Source: Acidimicrobiales bacterium
Lineage (GTDB): Bacteria > Actinomycetota > Acidimicrobiia > Acidimicrobiales > JACCXE01
Assembly (NCBI GenBank): GCA_035546775.1
Contig: DASZWD010000052.1
Location: 1-59,518, forward strand
DNA: 59,518 bases
Direction: 5' to 3'
A program made the position numbers and the translations under genes. Below the pieces are notes generated by a model. That model had not been told where the DNA came from. It worked only from the letters and a program-made list of their open reading frames with translations, and searched no databases. Positions 24,653-32,352 of the stretch are shown here, piece by piece; within the stretch, counting starts at the first letter, position 1, and each line of letters starts with the position of its first letter.

Positions 24653-26119
24653 ATGCGTCGCCTCCTGCGCCTCCTCTTGCTCGTCGGCGTCGGATGGACC
24701 GGCGTCGAGCTTTACAAGCGGTCGCGGCCGTCGCCGGCGACGGCGGGCGCCGGCGTCGTGCACACCTCGGCGATGGCCCGCAACGTCGCGCTGGCGCGCA
24801 CGTCGGCGAAGGTCGGTGCGTCGTACGCGTCGCACCAGGCGCGCCGGGCAACGGCGTCGCCCGAGAAGCAAGCGGAACTTGACGCCGCGTTCGAGATGAA
24901 AACCGCCGAGGAGGTCGCCAACGTCCTCGGCAACATGAAGGGCGCGCTGATGAAGATCGGCCAGATGGCGAGCTTCCTCGACGACGGGCTGCCCGAGGCG
25001 ATGCGCGACGCCCTGGCCACGCTCCAGGCCGACGCGCCGCCCATGAGCGCGGATCTGGCGGCGCAGGTGATCGAGCGCGAGCTCGGCGCGGCGCCCGACG
25101 CGGTGTTCGCGGAATGGGATCCGCAGCCGATCTCGGCGGCGTCGATCGGCCAGGTGCACCGAGCCGTGACCAAGGACGGCGAGGCAGTCGCAGTCAAGGT
25201 CCAGTACCCGGGGGTGGCCGAGGCGATCACCGCCGACCTCGACAACTCGCAGATGCTGTTCTCAATGCTCAAGATGCTGTTCCCGCACCTCGACCCCAAG
25301 CCGCTGGTCGACGAACTGCGCGAGCGCCTCGGTGAAGAAACGGACTACCGCATCGAAGCGAAGAATCAGACCGACTTCGCCCGGTGGTACACCGAGCATC
25401 CCTTCATCCACGTGCCGCGCGTGTTCAACGAACTGTCGACCGAGCGCGTGCTGACAACCGAGTTAGTCGACGGCGCCCGCTTCGACGAGGTGGCGCAGCA
25501 GTGGCCGGACGACGAGAAGCAGCTCGCCGCCGAGGCGATCTACCGCTTCGTGTTCCGCAGCCTCTGGGCCTTCCACGCCTTCAACGGCGACCCGCATCCG
25601 GGCAACTACCTGTTCCATCCCGGCGGCCGCGTGACGTTCCTCGACTTCGGTTTGGTGAAGCGCTTCACGCAGCGCGACATGGATGGCGCGGCGGCGATGA
25701 TCGAAACGCTCGTACTCAACGACGACATCGCCGCGTACCGCCGCACCGTCGAGGACATCGGCTTCTTGCACCGCGACGCGCCACTGACCGACGAAGAGGT
25801 CGAGCAGTACTTCGGGTACTTCTACGAACTGATCCGCCACGGTGGCGGCCACCGGCTCGTCACCCATGAGTACGCGGCCGCGATGGTCGGCAAGTTCTTC
25901 GACCCCAACGGCTCGAAGGTGCAGAAGTACGCCAACATGCTCCCGCAGTACGCCATCCTCCAGCGGATCAACCTCGGCCTCTACGCCATCCTCGCCCGCC
26001 TCGAAGCCAAGGCCGACTGGCTGAAGATCACCGAGGAGATCTGGCCCTTCGCCGGGGGCGCACCGTCGACGGAGCTTGGCCGCGCCGAGGCGGCGTGGGT
26101 GGCAAGACTGCGGGGGTGA
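24653..26119 (+). CDS. ABC1/UbiB-family atypical kinase
   Basis: 488 residues. The N terminus has one hydrophobic segment (LLRLLLLVGVGWTGVELY). The ABC1 core shows the family KxGQ motif (KIGQMASFLDDGLP) near residue 100, Ala-rich QPISAASIGQVHRA replacing the usual Gly-rich loop, VAVKVQYPG, GDPHPGNYLF and LDFGLVKRF. Members phosphorylate or hydrolyse ATP to support quinone or isoprenoid lipid handling at the membrane. The stop overlaps the next gene (GTGA). ATG at 24653 chosen because it begins the membrane segment. Confidence 0.9.
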   Translation: MRRLLRLLLLVGVGWTGVELYKRSRPSPATAGAGVVHTSAMARNVALARTSAKVGASYASHQARRATASPEKQAELDAAFEMKTAEEVANVLGNMKGALMKIGQMASFLDDGLPEAMRDALATLQADAPPMSADLAAQVIERELGAAPDAVFAEWDPQPISAASIGQVHRAVTKDGEAVAVKVQYPGVAEAITADLDNSQMLFSMLKMLFPHLDPKPLVDELRERLGEETDYRIEAKNQTDFARWYTEHPFIHVPRVFNELSTERVLTTELVDGARFDEVAQQWPDDEKQLAAEAIYRFVFRSLWAFHAFNGDPHPGNYLFHPGGRVTFLDFGLVKRFTQRDMDGAAAMIETLVLNDDIAAYRRTVEDIGFLHRDAPLTDEEVEQYFGYFYELIRHGGGHRLVTHEYAAAMVGKFFDPNGSKVQKYANMLPQYAILQRINLGLYAILARLEAKADWLKITEEIWPFAGGAPSTELGRAEAAWVARLRG

Positions 26120-27096
26120 CTTCGCCGCACGTAGAGATCACCAGCCCCGACAAGGTGATGTTCGCCGACCGCGGCGAGACCAAGGCCGACCTGGCGAACT
26201 ACTACCGCTCCGTCGAGGTGCCCATCCTGAAGGCGATGGGCGGTCGGCCCGTGCTGTTGCAGCGCTACCCCAACGGCGCGAGCGGGCCGTCGTTCTTCCA
26301 AAAGCGCGTGCCGGACAAGCGACCCGACTGGCTCCAGACGACCGTCGTGTCGACGCCCAACGGCACGACGTCGGACGCCCTCGTGATCGCCGACATCGAA
26401 CATGTGCTGTGGGCCGTCAACCTCGGTTCGCTCGGCTTCCACGTGTGGCCGTACCACGCGGCCACGCCCGACATGACCGACGAGTTGCGCATCGACCTCG
26501 ACCCCTCCCCCGGTGTCGACTTCGAGATGTTGCGCGAGGGCGCCGCCGAGGTGAAGGCGCTGCTCGACGAACTCGGCATCAAGGGCTTCCCCAAGACGAC
26601 GGGATCGCGGGGCATCCACATCTACGTCAACGTGGCGCCGCGCCTCGACAGCTACCAGGTGCGCTCGTGCGCCGTCGCCCTGGCCCGCGAACTGGAGCGC
26701 CGCCGCCCCGATCTCATGACGTGGCAGTGGTGGAAGGAGGAGCGCGGCGCGCGCGTCTTCGTGGACTACAACCAGAACTGCCCGCACAAAACGGTGTTCG
26801 GCGCGTGGGGCGTGCGCGCCAACGACGACGCCCGCGTCAGTGCGCCCTTCACCTGGGACGAGTTGCCGACCGTCGACATCTACGCTCTCAACCTCGCGAC
26901 GGTGCCGGCGCGCCTCGCCGCCAACGGCGACCCGTGGGCGGCCATGTACGACGACCCGCAGTCGCTGCAACCGTTGCTCGACATGAACGCCCGCGACACC
27001 GCCAACGGCATGCTCGACGCTCCCTGGCCGCCCGTGTACCCCAAACAACCGAACGAACCGCCGCGGGTGAACCCCTCGCGCAAGAAGAAGGACTGA
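26116..27096 (+). CDS. Stand-alone LigD-type polymerase/primase (PolDom)
   Basis: 326-residue archaeo-eukaryotic-primase-type polymerase used in non-homologous end joining and gap repair; prefers ribonucleotides in studied homologues. Metal-binding DxD is RIDLDPSPG (near residue 135), the preceding-strand motif is SRGIHIY with the catalytic His, and a third acidic residue lies in RVFVDYNQN. There is no fused ligase or phosphoesterase domain. The GTG start overlaps the ABC1 stop. A separate ATP-dependent ligase is encoded nearby on the other strand; no ku gene is in the window. Confidence 0.9.
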   Translation: MTSPHVEITSPDKVMFADRGETKADLANYYRSVEVPILKAMGGRPVLLQRYPNGASGPSFFQKRVPDKRPDWLQTTVVSTPNGTTSDALVIADIEHVLWAVNLGSLGFHVWPYHAATPDMTDELRIDLDPSPGVDFEMLREGAAEVKALLDELGIKGFPKTTGSRGIHIYVNVAPRLDSYQVRSCAVALARELERRRPDLMTWQWWKEERGARVFVDYNQNCPHKTVFGAWGVRANDDARVSAPFTWDELPTVDIYALNLATVPARLAANGDPWAAMYDDPQSLQPLLDMNARDTANGMLDAPWPPVYPKQPNEPPRVNPSRKKKD

Positions 27097-27099
27097 CCA

Positions 27100-27519
27100 G
27101 TGCAACTCAACGATGCCGCCAAGGACCTGATCCGCTCGGGCAAGCTCGCCCTCTGCGCCACCGTGAACGCCGACGGGTCGCCCCAGCTGAGCGTCATCTG
27201 GGTCGGCCTCGACGGCGACGAACTCGTCTCGGGCCACCTCGGCGCGTGGCAGAAAGTAAAGAACCTGCAGCGCGAGCCGCGTGTGGTGCTGTCGATCGAG
27301 GGCGACACACGCCTGCCCAACGGCATGCAACACACGCTGCTCATCCACGCCACCGCACGTGTCACCGAAGGTGGGGCGGCCCAACTGCTCTACGACCTCG
27401 GCAAGATCTACGTCGGTCCCGACGCCGAGTTCCGCCCGAGCGACGACCCGAACGCCGGCTACGTCGTCCACTACCGCGTCGACAAGGTCGGCGGCATCGG
27501 CCCCTGGAACGAGGGTTAG
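27100..27519 (+). CDS. PPOX-class F420-dependent oxidoreductase
   Basis: 139-residue split-barrel flavin/deazaflavin-binding protein. N-terminal GKLALCATVNADGSPQLSVIWV and VKNLQREPRVVLSIE match the actinobacterial PPOX/Rv1155-like group, many of which use F420. GTG start, four bases after the polymerase stop. The TAG stop at 27517-27519 overlaps a minus-strand TAA (27516-27518) that ends a relic copy of the DNA ligase 3' end. Substrate unknown; F420 rather than FMN is inferred from the family. Confidence 0.82.
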   Translation: MQLNDAAKDLIRSGKLALCATVNADGSPQLSVIWVGLDGDELVSGHLGAWQKVKNLQREPRVVLSIEGDTRLPNGMQHTLLIHATARVTEGGAAQLLYDLGKIYVGPDAEFRPSDDPNAGYVVHYRVDKVGGIGPWNEG

Positions 27520-27538
27520 GTCGCGGCGAGGACCTCGG
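27515..27538. repeat. 24-bp direct repeat, copy 1 (relic ligase 3' end)
   Basis: 22 of 24 bases match 28322-28345. Read on the minus strand it encodes EVLAAT followed by TAA, the same end as the intact ligase, with two third-position changes. It marks the left border of the ~807-bp insertion. Confidence 0.7.
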
Positions 27539-27623
27539 GCGCTGATGCATAAGCCGTTCCGCGGGGACGCTTTCCTTGGTCTGCATCAACCGCACATCGC
27601 GGCACTCAGCGCCTTGTTTGGCT

Positions 27624-27764
27624 TCACCGACCGTTCCTGCGCTCGGCAGCGAGCAGCTCTGCTCGCAGCTCGTCTTCTGTCATCGCGCGGACCTTGGTGA
27701 GACGCTCACGCTCTGTCTGCGTCGCGTAATGGTCACACGGTGCGGAGCGGCGAGATCGAAGCAC
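27624..27764 (-). CDS. Small charged protein, 46 aa, within insertion
   Basis: GTG start at 27764 with a perfect GGAGG five bases upstream; too short for most gene finders. The product has a Cys/His start (APCDHYATQTERERLTKV) and a helical tail (MTEDELRAELLAAERRNGR) that is rich in Glu and Arg. No family is recognised. It follows the 100-aa gene on the same strand after 35 bases, so the two probably form a unit carried by the inserted segment. The ribosome binding site and helix pattern support it; length limits confidence. Confidence 0.55.
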   Translation of the reverse strand: MLRSRRSAPCDHYATQTERERLTKVRAMTEDELRAELLAAERRNGR

Positions 27765-27799
27765 GTTTGCCTCCTGCCGGAGCCGACACGGTCCTGGCT

Positions 27800-28102
27800 T
27801 TACGCCAGCACGTGCTTGTTCTTCAGCTCGGACGCCAACACGCGCGGGAATCGAAATCGCTCGAAAGGATCGGACGGGTCATCCGATCGTGACGGCCACG
27901 CGTACGCCGAGCACACGTAGCGAACGTCATCTGGGCAGTCTCGAAGGAGACTCCGCCTATTCCGCTCAGTTGCGATCTTGGATGGGACGAACACCAAGCC
28001 AGCGATGACCACTGCACCTGTCAAGCCCACGAGAAGCGCGACTGCGAGTTCCGGTGCACGCACCGAGGCGGCCAGCAGCGTCGATAACTTGCCCAAGATC
28101 AC
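27800..28102 (-). CDS. Hypothetical single-pass membrane protein, 100 aa, within insertion
   Basis: GTG start at 28102. Residues ~17-40 form one hydrophobic helix (LAVALLVGLTGAVVIAGLVFV), followed by a basic patch (KIATERNRRS) and a soluble C-terminal half with two cysteines (LLRDCPDDVRYVCSAYAWP). The third codon positions are clearly less GC-rich than in neighbouring genes, which suggests recent acquisition. No family is recognised. It lies between the two 24-bp repeats with the 46-aa gene. The remaining ~220 bases up to the ligase hold a hairpin and no convincing gene. Confidence 0.5.
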   Translation of the reverse strand: MILGKLSTLLAASVRAPELAVALLVGLTGAVVIAGLVFVPSKIATERNRRSLLRDCPDDVRYVCSAYAWPSRSDDPSDPFERFRFPRVLASELKNKHVLA

Positions 28103-28145
28103 GCTCTGTAATCGTCGCGCTCGCGGTCAGCCAACCACGCAGTTT

Positions 28146-28187
28146 CGCGAAAGTCGAGATCGGCCGTACGCGCTCTCGACTTTCGCG
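28146..28187. terminator. Perfect 14-bp hairpin in insertion
   Basis: CGCGAAAGTCGAGA (28146-28159) pairs perfectly with 28174-28187 across a 14-base loop. It lies downstream of the minus-strand ligase gene and upstream of the small membrane gene, so it may separate their transcripts. Confidence 0.5.
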
Positions 28188-28321
28188 TGCAGTTGGGGAC
28201 GCTGGAGGCACTTCACCGAAGGCTCTCACGTCCCTAACTGCACGTCGAAGCCCCGAGCGGCAACCCACGCACGAATGCCGGTTCTTTCGCTCTTGCGCGA
28301 CGTCGCTACTGCCCGTTCGAT

Positions 28322-28345
28322 GTTAAGTCGCGGCGAGGACTTCGG
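28322..28345. repeat. 24-bp direct repeat, copy 2 (functional ligase 3' end)
   Basis: Contains the last codons and TAA of the intact ligase gene and matches 27515-27538 at 22 of 24 positions. Both differences are synonymous in the ligase frame. Confidence 0.7.
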
Positions 28346-29396
28346 CGATGTTGACGGTGTCGGGCATGCGCACCTGTTCGTAGGTGCACGAGCGGGGCTC
28401 GCGGTCGTAGCGGAAGCGGCGAAACGACGCGGCGTGGCGCATGCGAGTGCCGCCCTGGAAATGGCCGTAGGCGACTTCGACGACGAGTTCGACGCGCAGG
28501 GGTACCCACGACATGTCCTTGCCGGCGTTCCAGCGGTTGCCCGTCGGCGGCTTGTCCATGCCGGATGCCTGCATCTGGGCCCACTCGCCCCACGGGTGGT
28601 TGTCCGTCGCGTTCTCGCGCAGCGGCGCCAGCTCGTCGACGAGTTCGCGCCGCTTCGCCTGCGTGAAGGAACCGGTCACGCCGACGTGATGCAGGTTGCC
28701 CGCGTCGTCGTAGAGGCCGAGCAGGAGCGAGCCGATGCCTTGGCCGTCCTTGTGCCAGCGGAAGCCGGCGACGGCGCAGTCGATGGTGCGCTCGTGCTTG
28801 ATCTTGATCATCGTGCGCTGCCCGGGGTGGTAGGTGTCGTCGCCCTTCTTGGCCATCACGCCGTCGAGGCCCGCACCCTCCCAGCGCTCGAACCACACCT
28901 GCGCCTCGGCGGGGTCGGTCGTCATCGGCGTGACGTAGATGCCCTTGCCCTTGCCGTCGAGCGCGTCGACGAGGCGCGCCCGGCGGACGTCGAAGGGTTG
29001 GTCGCAGATGTCCTCGCCGTCGACGGCGAGCAGGTCGAAGGCGACGAAGAGGGCGGGGATCTCGGTGCTCAGGCGCTCGACGCGCGACTTCGCCGGGTGC
29101 ACCCGCAGGCTCAGCAAGTCGAAGTCGACGGCACCGTTGTCCCCCACGATCACCAGTTCGCCGTCGACGACGGCGTCGTCCGGAAACGCCGCCTTCACGT
29201 ACTCGACGACTTCGGGGAAGTAGCGCGTCAAGGGTTTGGCGTTACGGCTGCCGAGCTCGACGTCGTCGCCGTGCCGGAAGATGATCGAGCGAAATCCATC
29301 CCATTTCGGCTCGTATCGCCACCCTTCACCGAGGGGAATCGTCGGCTGGGACTTCGCCAACATGGGTGAGACCGGCGGCTTCAGCGGTGTGTCCAC
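28323..29396 (-). CDS. ligC: ATP-dependent DNA ligase (LigC-like)
   Basis: 357 residues: adenylation domain plus OB-fold domain only, as in mycobacterial LigC. Motif I is EPKWDGFR near residue 30 with the AMP-accepting Lys, motif III FDLLAVDGED, motif IV GLDGVMAKK, motif V MIKIKHERT, and motif VI-like RMRHAASFRRFRYD. It joins nicks with ATP in DNA repair. GTG start has a leaderless TAGCCT six bases upstream, opposite the WecA-like promoter. The 3' end is duplicated 807 bases away. The nearby polymerase gene suggests a two-part end-joining or gap-repair set. Confidence 0.9.
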   Translation of the reverse strand: MDTPLKPPVSPMLAKSQPTIPLGEGWRYEPKWDGFRSIIFRHGDDVELGSRNAKPLTRYFPEVVEYVKAAFPDDAVVDGELVIVGDNGAVDFDLLSLRVHPAKSRVERLSTEIPALFVAFDLLAVDGEDICDQPFDVRRARLVDALDGKGKGIYVTPMTTDPAEAQVWFERWEGAGLDGVMAKKGDDTYHPGQRTMIKIKHERTIDCAVAGFRWHKDGQGIGSLLLGLYDDAGNLHHVGVTGSFTQAKRRELVDELAPLRENATDNHPWGEWAQMQASGMDKPPTGNRWNAGKDMSWVPLRVELVVEVAYGHFQGGTRMRHAASFRRFRYDREPRSCTYEQVRMPDTVNIAEVLAAT

Positions 29397-29402
29397 AGGA
29401 GG

Positions 29403-29408
29403 AGGCTA
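29403..29408 (-). promoter_or_regulatory. -10 hexamer TAGCCT for ligase gene
   Basis: Six bases lie between this hexamer and the GTG at 29396. Confidence 0.45.
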
Positions 29409-29417
29409 GAGGCCGAA

Positions 29418-29423
29418 TACCCT
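29418..29423 (+). promoter_or_regulatory. -10 hexamer TACCCT for WecA-like gene
   Basis: Seven bases precede the GTG at 29431. It forms a divergent pair with the ligase promoter, the hexamers being nine bases apart. Confidence 0.45.
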
Positions 29424-29430
29424 CGGCCTC

Positions 29431-30459
29431 GTGCCACTCAGCGCCGTCTTCCTGGGCATCGGGGCGTTCGTGGCCGCACTCATCGTCATTCCGCTCGCGC
29501 AGCGCGTCGCCGTGCTGAACAACGTGACGTCGATGCCCCGCGCCGACCGTCTCCACGACACGCCCACCCCGTACCTCGGCGGGGTCCCCATCGTGCTCGT
29601 GGCCGCGGCGGCGTCGCCCTTCATCGGCGAGTGGCAACTCGAGGCGGCGGTGATCATCGGCGGCGCGTTGTTGCTCGGCGTCGTCGGCCTGCTCGACGAT
29701 CTCCGCAACCTCCGGCCGGCGCCGCGCCTGGTCGCCGAAGCCGGCGCCGCCTTGGCGGCGGTCGCCGCAGGCGCGCACGTGCAGCTGTTCGGCGGTGTGG
29801 TCGACGTTGTGTTGACGGTGGTGTGGTTCGTCGGGGTGACGAACGCGTTCAACCTCGTCGACAACATGGACGGTGCCGCCGGCGGCATCGCGGCGGCCAC
29901 CGCACTGGCGTTGCTCATCACCGCGGGTCTGAACCACCAAGTACTCGTGAGCGGTATGGCGGCGGTGGTCGCCGGCACGTGTCTTGCCTTCCTGATCTAC
30001 AACTGGCACCCGGCGCGCATCTTCATGGGCGACGCCGGCGCCCTCCCACTCGGGTATCTCCTGGCGGCGATCGCGTTGAAGCTGCGCTTCCCGGTCGCGC
30101 ACGAGGCGTCGATCGCCGCGGTCGTGTTGTTCACCGCGCCAGCACTGTTCGACACGACGCTCGTCGTCATCTCACGCATCGCCCGCCACCGGCCGATCTA
30201 CGTCGGCGGCACCGATCACACGTCGCATCGTCTGTTGCGCCTCGGACTCCCGACGCGTGTCGTGGCGTCGCTCATCACGCTCGTGGCCGCCGCCTGCGGT
30301 GGCCTGGGCGTCGCCGTAGGCCGCGGCGCCCTGGACCCGGTGCCCGTGATCGTCCCGCTGACGCTCGTGGCCGCCGCCGGACTCGTCGCGCTGCTCCGAC
30401 TCCCCGCCGAGGCACCTGTACCGACGAACTCGTATGGCGCACCGTCCCACCGCGACTGA
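29431..30459 (+). CDS. WecA/MraY-family glycosyl-1-phosphate transferase
   Basis: 342 residues with about ten membrane helices. Transfers a sugar-1-phosphate, by family usually GlcNAc, from UDP-sugar to undecaprenyl phosphate, the first step of wall or surface polysaccharide synthesis. Conserved cytoplasmic loops: ADRLHDTPTPYLGG, the DD pair in LLDDLRNL, NAFNLVDNMDG, ARIFMGDAGALPLGY and THRLLRLGL. The stop lies inside the DUF4012 gene (26-base overlap). WecA rather than MraY is favoured by the LVDNMDG and single HR motif. Confidence 0.92.
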   Translation: MPLSAVFLGIGAFVAALIVIPLAQRVAVLNNVTSMPRADRLHDTPTPYLGGVPIVLVAAAASPFIGEWQLEAAVIIGGALLLGVVGLLDDLRNLRPAPRLVAEAGAALAAVAAGAHVQLFGGVVDVVLTVVWFVGVTNAFNLVDNMDGAAGGIAAATALALLITAGLNHQVLVSGMAAVVAGTCLAFLIYNWHPARIFMGDAGALPLGYLLAAIALKLRFPVAHEASIAAVVLFTAPALFDTTLVVISRIARHRPIYVGGTDHTSHRLLRLGLPTRVVASLITLVAAACGGLGVAVGRGALDPVPVIVPLTLVAAAGLVALLRLPAEAPVPTNSYGAPSHRD

Positions 30460-32302
30460 CCGCCGCCTGCGCCGCCTCTCGGGCCGTCGCCGGCGGCGCG
30501 GGCGGCTGCCCGGGCGGCCGTGGCTCATCGCCGCCGCCCTCCTCGTGGTCGTGCTGGGCCTGTGGACGGCGTGGGACCTCCGCGCGGCGCGCCGCGACCT
30601 GCTGGTCTCGCGCCAAGAGTTGTCCGCCGCGGCGGCGGACTTGGGGAACGCGGCGGACGCGCAGGTGGCGACGCGCCTGCGCACCGCGACCCGACACGCC
30701 GTCGCCCGCACCAACCATGCCGACCGTCGAGTGCGCAACTCTCCCGTGCTGCGCGTCGCCGGTTGGTTGCCAGTGCTGCACACCCAACGGTCCGGACTCG
30801 TCCACGCCGTGCGCGCCGCTCGGGATGCCGCCGCGATCGGCGACCGTTTGGCGGCCGTCGCCCAGCGCCGCGCCAACCAGCTCGCCGTGCACGACGGCAC
30901 TGTGGACCTCGCATCACTGCAGGCGCTCGGCGACGCGACGGCCCGTGCGGGCGCGCAATTGCGCGCCATCAGACCGACGCACTCCGACGCCCAGTGGGGT
31001 CCTCTCGGCCACGCCACCACGGACCTCGACGCACTGCTGAGCGACACCGCGACGCGCCTGACCAACGGCGCCGGCGTGATGGGGGTCGCCGCCGATCTGC
31101 TCGGCGCGCACGGCCCGAACCACGTGTTCGTGGCCTTGCTCAACAACGCCGAGATGCGCGACCAGGGCATGGTGCTGAGCTACGCCGTGGCCGACACGGC
31201 CGACGGCGCCTTTCACCTAGCCCGATCGGGCAGCACGCTCGACATCCCGGTCGACCGGCCCGCGACCAACCCGGCGTTACCGACTGGCACGCAGCAGATC
31301 TTCGGGGGACTGCAACCGAACCGACTGTGGCAATCGGTCAACGCGTCAGCCGACAGGTCGCTATCGGGAGCCCTGATGCGGGCGATGTACCAGCAGGCGA
31401 CGGGCGAGCGCGCCGACGCCGTCGTGGCCCTCGACGTCCCAACGCTCGCCGCGTTGCTCAGCGTCACCGGCCCGGTGACGGTGCCGGGCATAGACCAACC
31501 GATCACCGCGGCGAACGCGGCGGCGGTCCTGCTCGACGACCTCTACGCCCAAGCCGGCGCCACGTTCCGCGACCCGCATCGCCTCGAACAGGTGGCGGCC
31601 ACGCTCGCGGCCGTCGTGAGCCACGTGCAGTCCGGCTCGCTCGACGCCGCGGCGCTGGTGCACGCGCTCGGCGGCGCCGCCCGCGGCGGCCACATCTGGG
31701 TGTCGACCGCCGACCCCGCCCAACAGACAGCGATCGAGCGCGCCGGGCTCGGCGGCAGCCCTGGCCGCTTCCACCCCGAACGCACGATCCACCTGTCGGT
31801 GCAGAACGGCACGGCGACGAAGCTCGACTACTTCGTCGACCCGTCCGTCGACATGCGCGTGGCGCTCACCACCGACGGCACCGCCATCGTGACGACCACG
31901 GTGACGCTGCCCAACACGGCGCCGGTGCCGACCCCGTCCGGCGAGCAGTTCGGGCCCGACGGCTTCGTCAGCAACGAGGCGGGGCTCTACCGCGCCCGTG
32001 TGTATTTCTGGGGCCCGTCCACCGCCGACCAGCTCGACAGCGTCGCGGAGTCGGGACTGCGACTGAGTTTTCAGGTCACCGACGTGCTTGCCGGCCACAC
32101 CGGGAAGGTGTCATTCACGAGCGTGGTCCCCCACGCGGTGCGCCATGGCCGGTTGGTGCTGCGGCTCGTGCCCCAACCTCGTGTGCGCCCGATGCACCTG
32201 AAGGTCCAGGTCAGCGCCGTGGGGTGGCGCGTCGAGCACCCGTCGACCACAACCGACTGGGACCGCACGCTTGACTTGAAGTGGTCCGTCCGCCAGAGAT
32301 GA
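30434..32302 (+). CDS. DUF4012 membrane-anchored protein
   Basis: 622 residues: very basic N terminus, one transmembrane helix (WLIAAALLVVVLGLWTAW), then a large extracellular part that contains the DUF4012 signature (NHVFVALLNNAEMRDQGMVLSYAVA) around residue 230, ending in beta-rich segments. DUF4012 proteins occur with exopolysaccharide genes in actinobacteria but their reaction is unknown. Overlap with the WecA-like gene and the following exported protein point to one surface-glycan unit. Confidence 0.85.
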   Translation: MAHRPTATDRRLRRLSGRRRRRGRLPGRPWLIAAALLVVVLGLWTAWDLRAARRDLLVSRQELSAAAADLGNAADAQVATRLRTATRHAVARTNHADRRVRNSPVLRVAGWLPVLHTQRSGLVHAVRAARDAAAIGDRLAAVAQRRANQLAVHDGTVDLASLQALGDATARAGAQLRAIRPTHSDAQWGPLGHATTDLDALLSDTATRLTNGAGVMGVAADLLGAHGPNHVFVALLNNAEMRDQGMVLSYAVADTADGAFHLARSGSTLDIPVDRPATNPALPTGTQQIFGGLQPNRLWQSVNASADRSLSGALMRAMYQQATGERADAVVALDVPTLAALLSVTGPVTVPGIDQPITAANAAAVLLDDLYAQAGATFRDPHRLEQVAATLAAVVSHVQSGSLDAAALVHALGGAARGGHIWVSTADPAQQTAIERAGLGGSPGRFHPERTIHLSVQNGTATKLDYFVDPSVDMRVALTTDGTAIVTTTVTLPNTAPVPTPSGEQFGPDGFVSNEAGLYRARVYFWGPSTADQLDSVAESGLRLSFQVTDVLAGHTGKVSFTSVVPHAVRHGRLVLRLVPQPRVRPMHLKVQVSAVGWRVEHPSTTTDWDRTLDLKWSVRQR

Positions 32303-32339
32303 AACATCAGAGGGTGTTTGCCGAAAAGAGCGCCAGGGG

Positions 32340-32345
32340 TAGCAT
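32340..32345 (+). promoter_or_regulatory. -10 hexamer TAGCAT for exported-protein gene
   Basis: Seven bases before the ATG at 32353. It competes with a Shine-Dalgarno-based reading in which AGGGG serves an ATG at 32344. Confidence 0.4.
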
Positions 32346-32352
32346 GTCCGCT

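Noticed and set aside
27966-28268. 100-codon minus-strand frame overlapping the small membrane gene
   Set aside because: It crosses the 14-bp hairpin, overlaps the start of the better-supported 100-aa gene in another frame, and shows no domain or ribosome binding site.
28226-28325. Minus-strand open frame ending in a segment (IRAWVAARGFDVQLGT) faintly like the Lsr2 DNA-binding tail
   Set aside because: No ATG, GTG or TTG start, it runs out of the ligase gene in another frame, and only about a dozen residues resemble Lsr2. Chance read-through is more likely.
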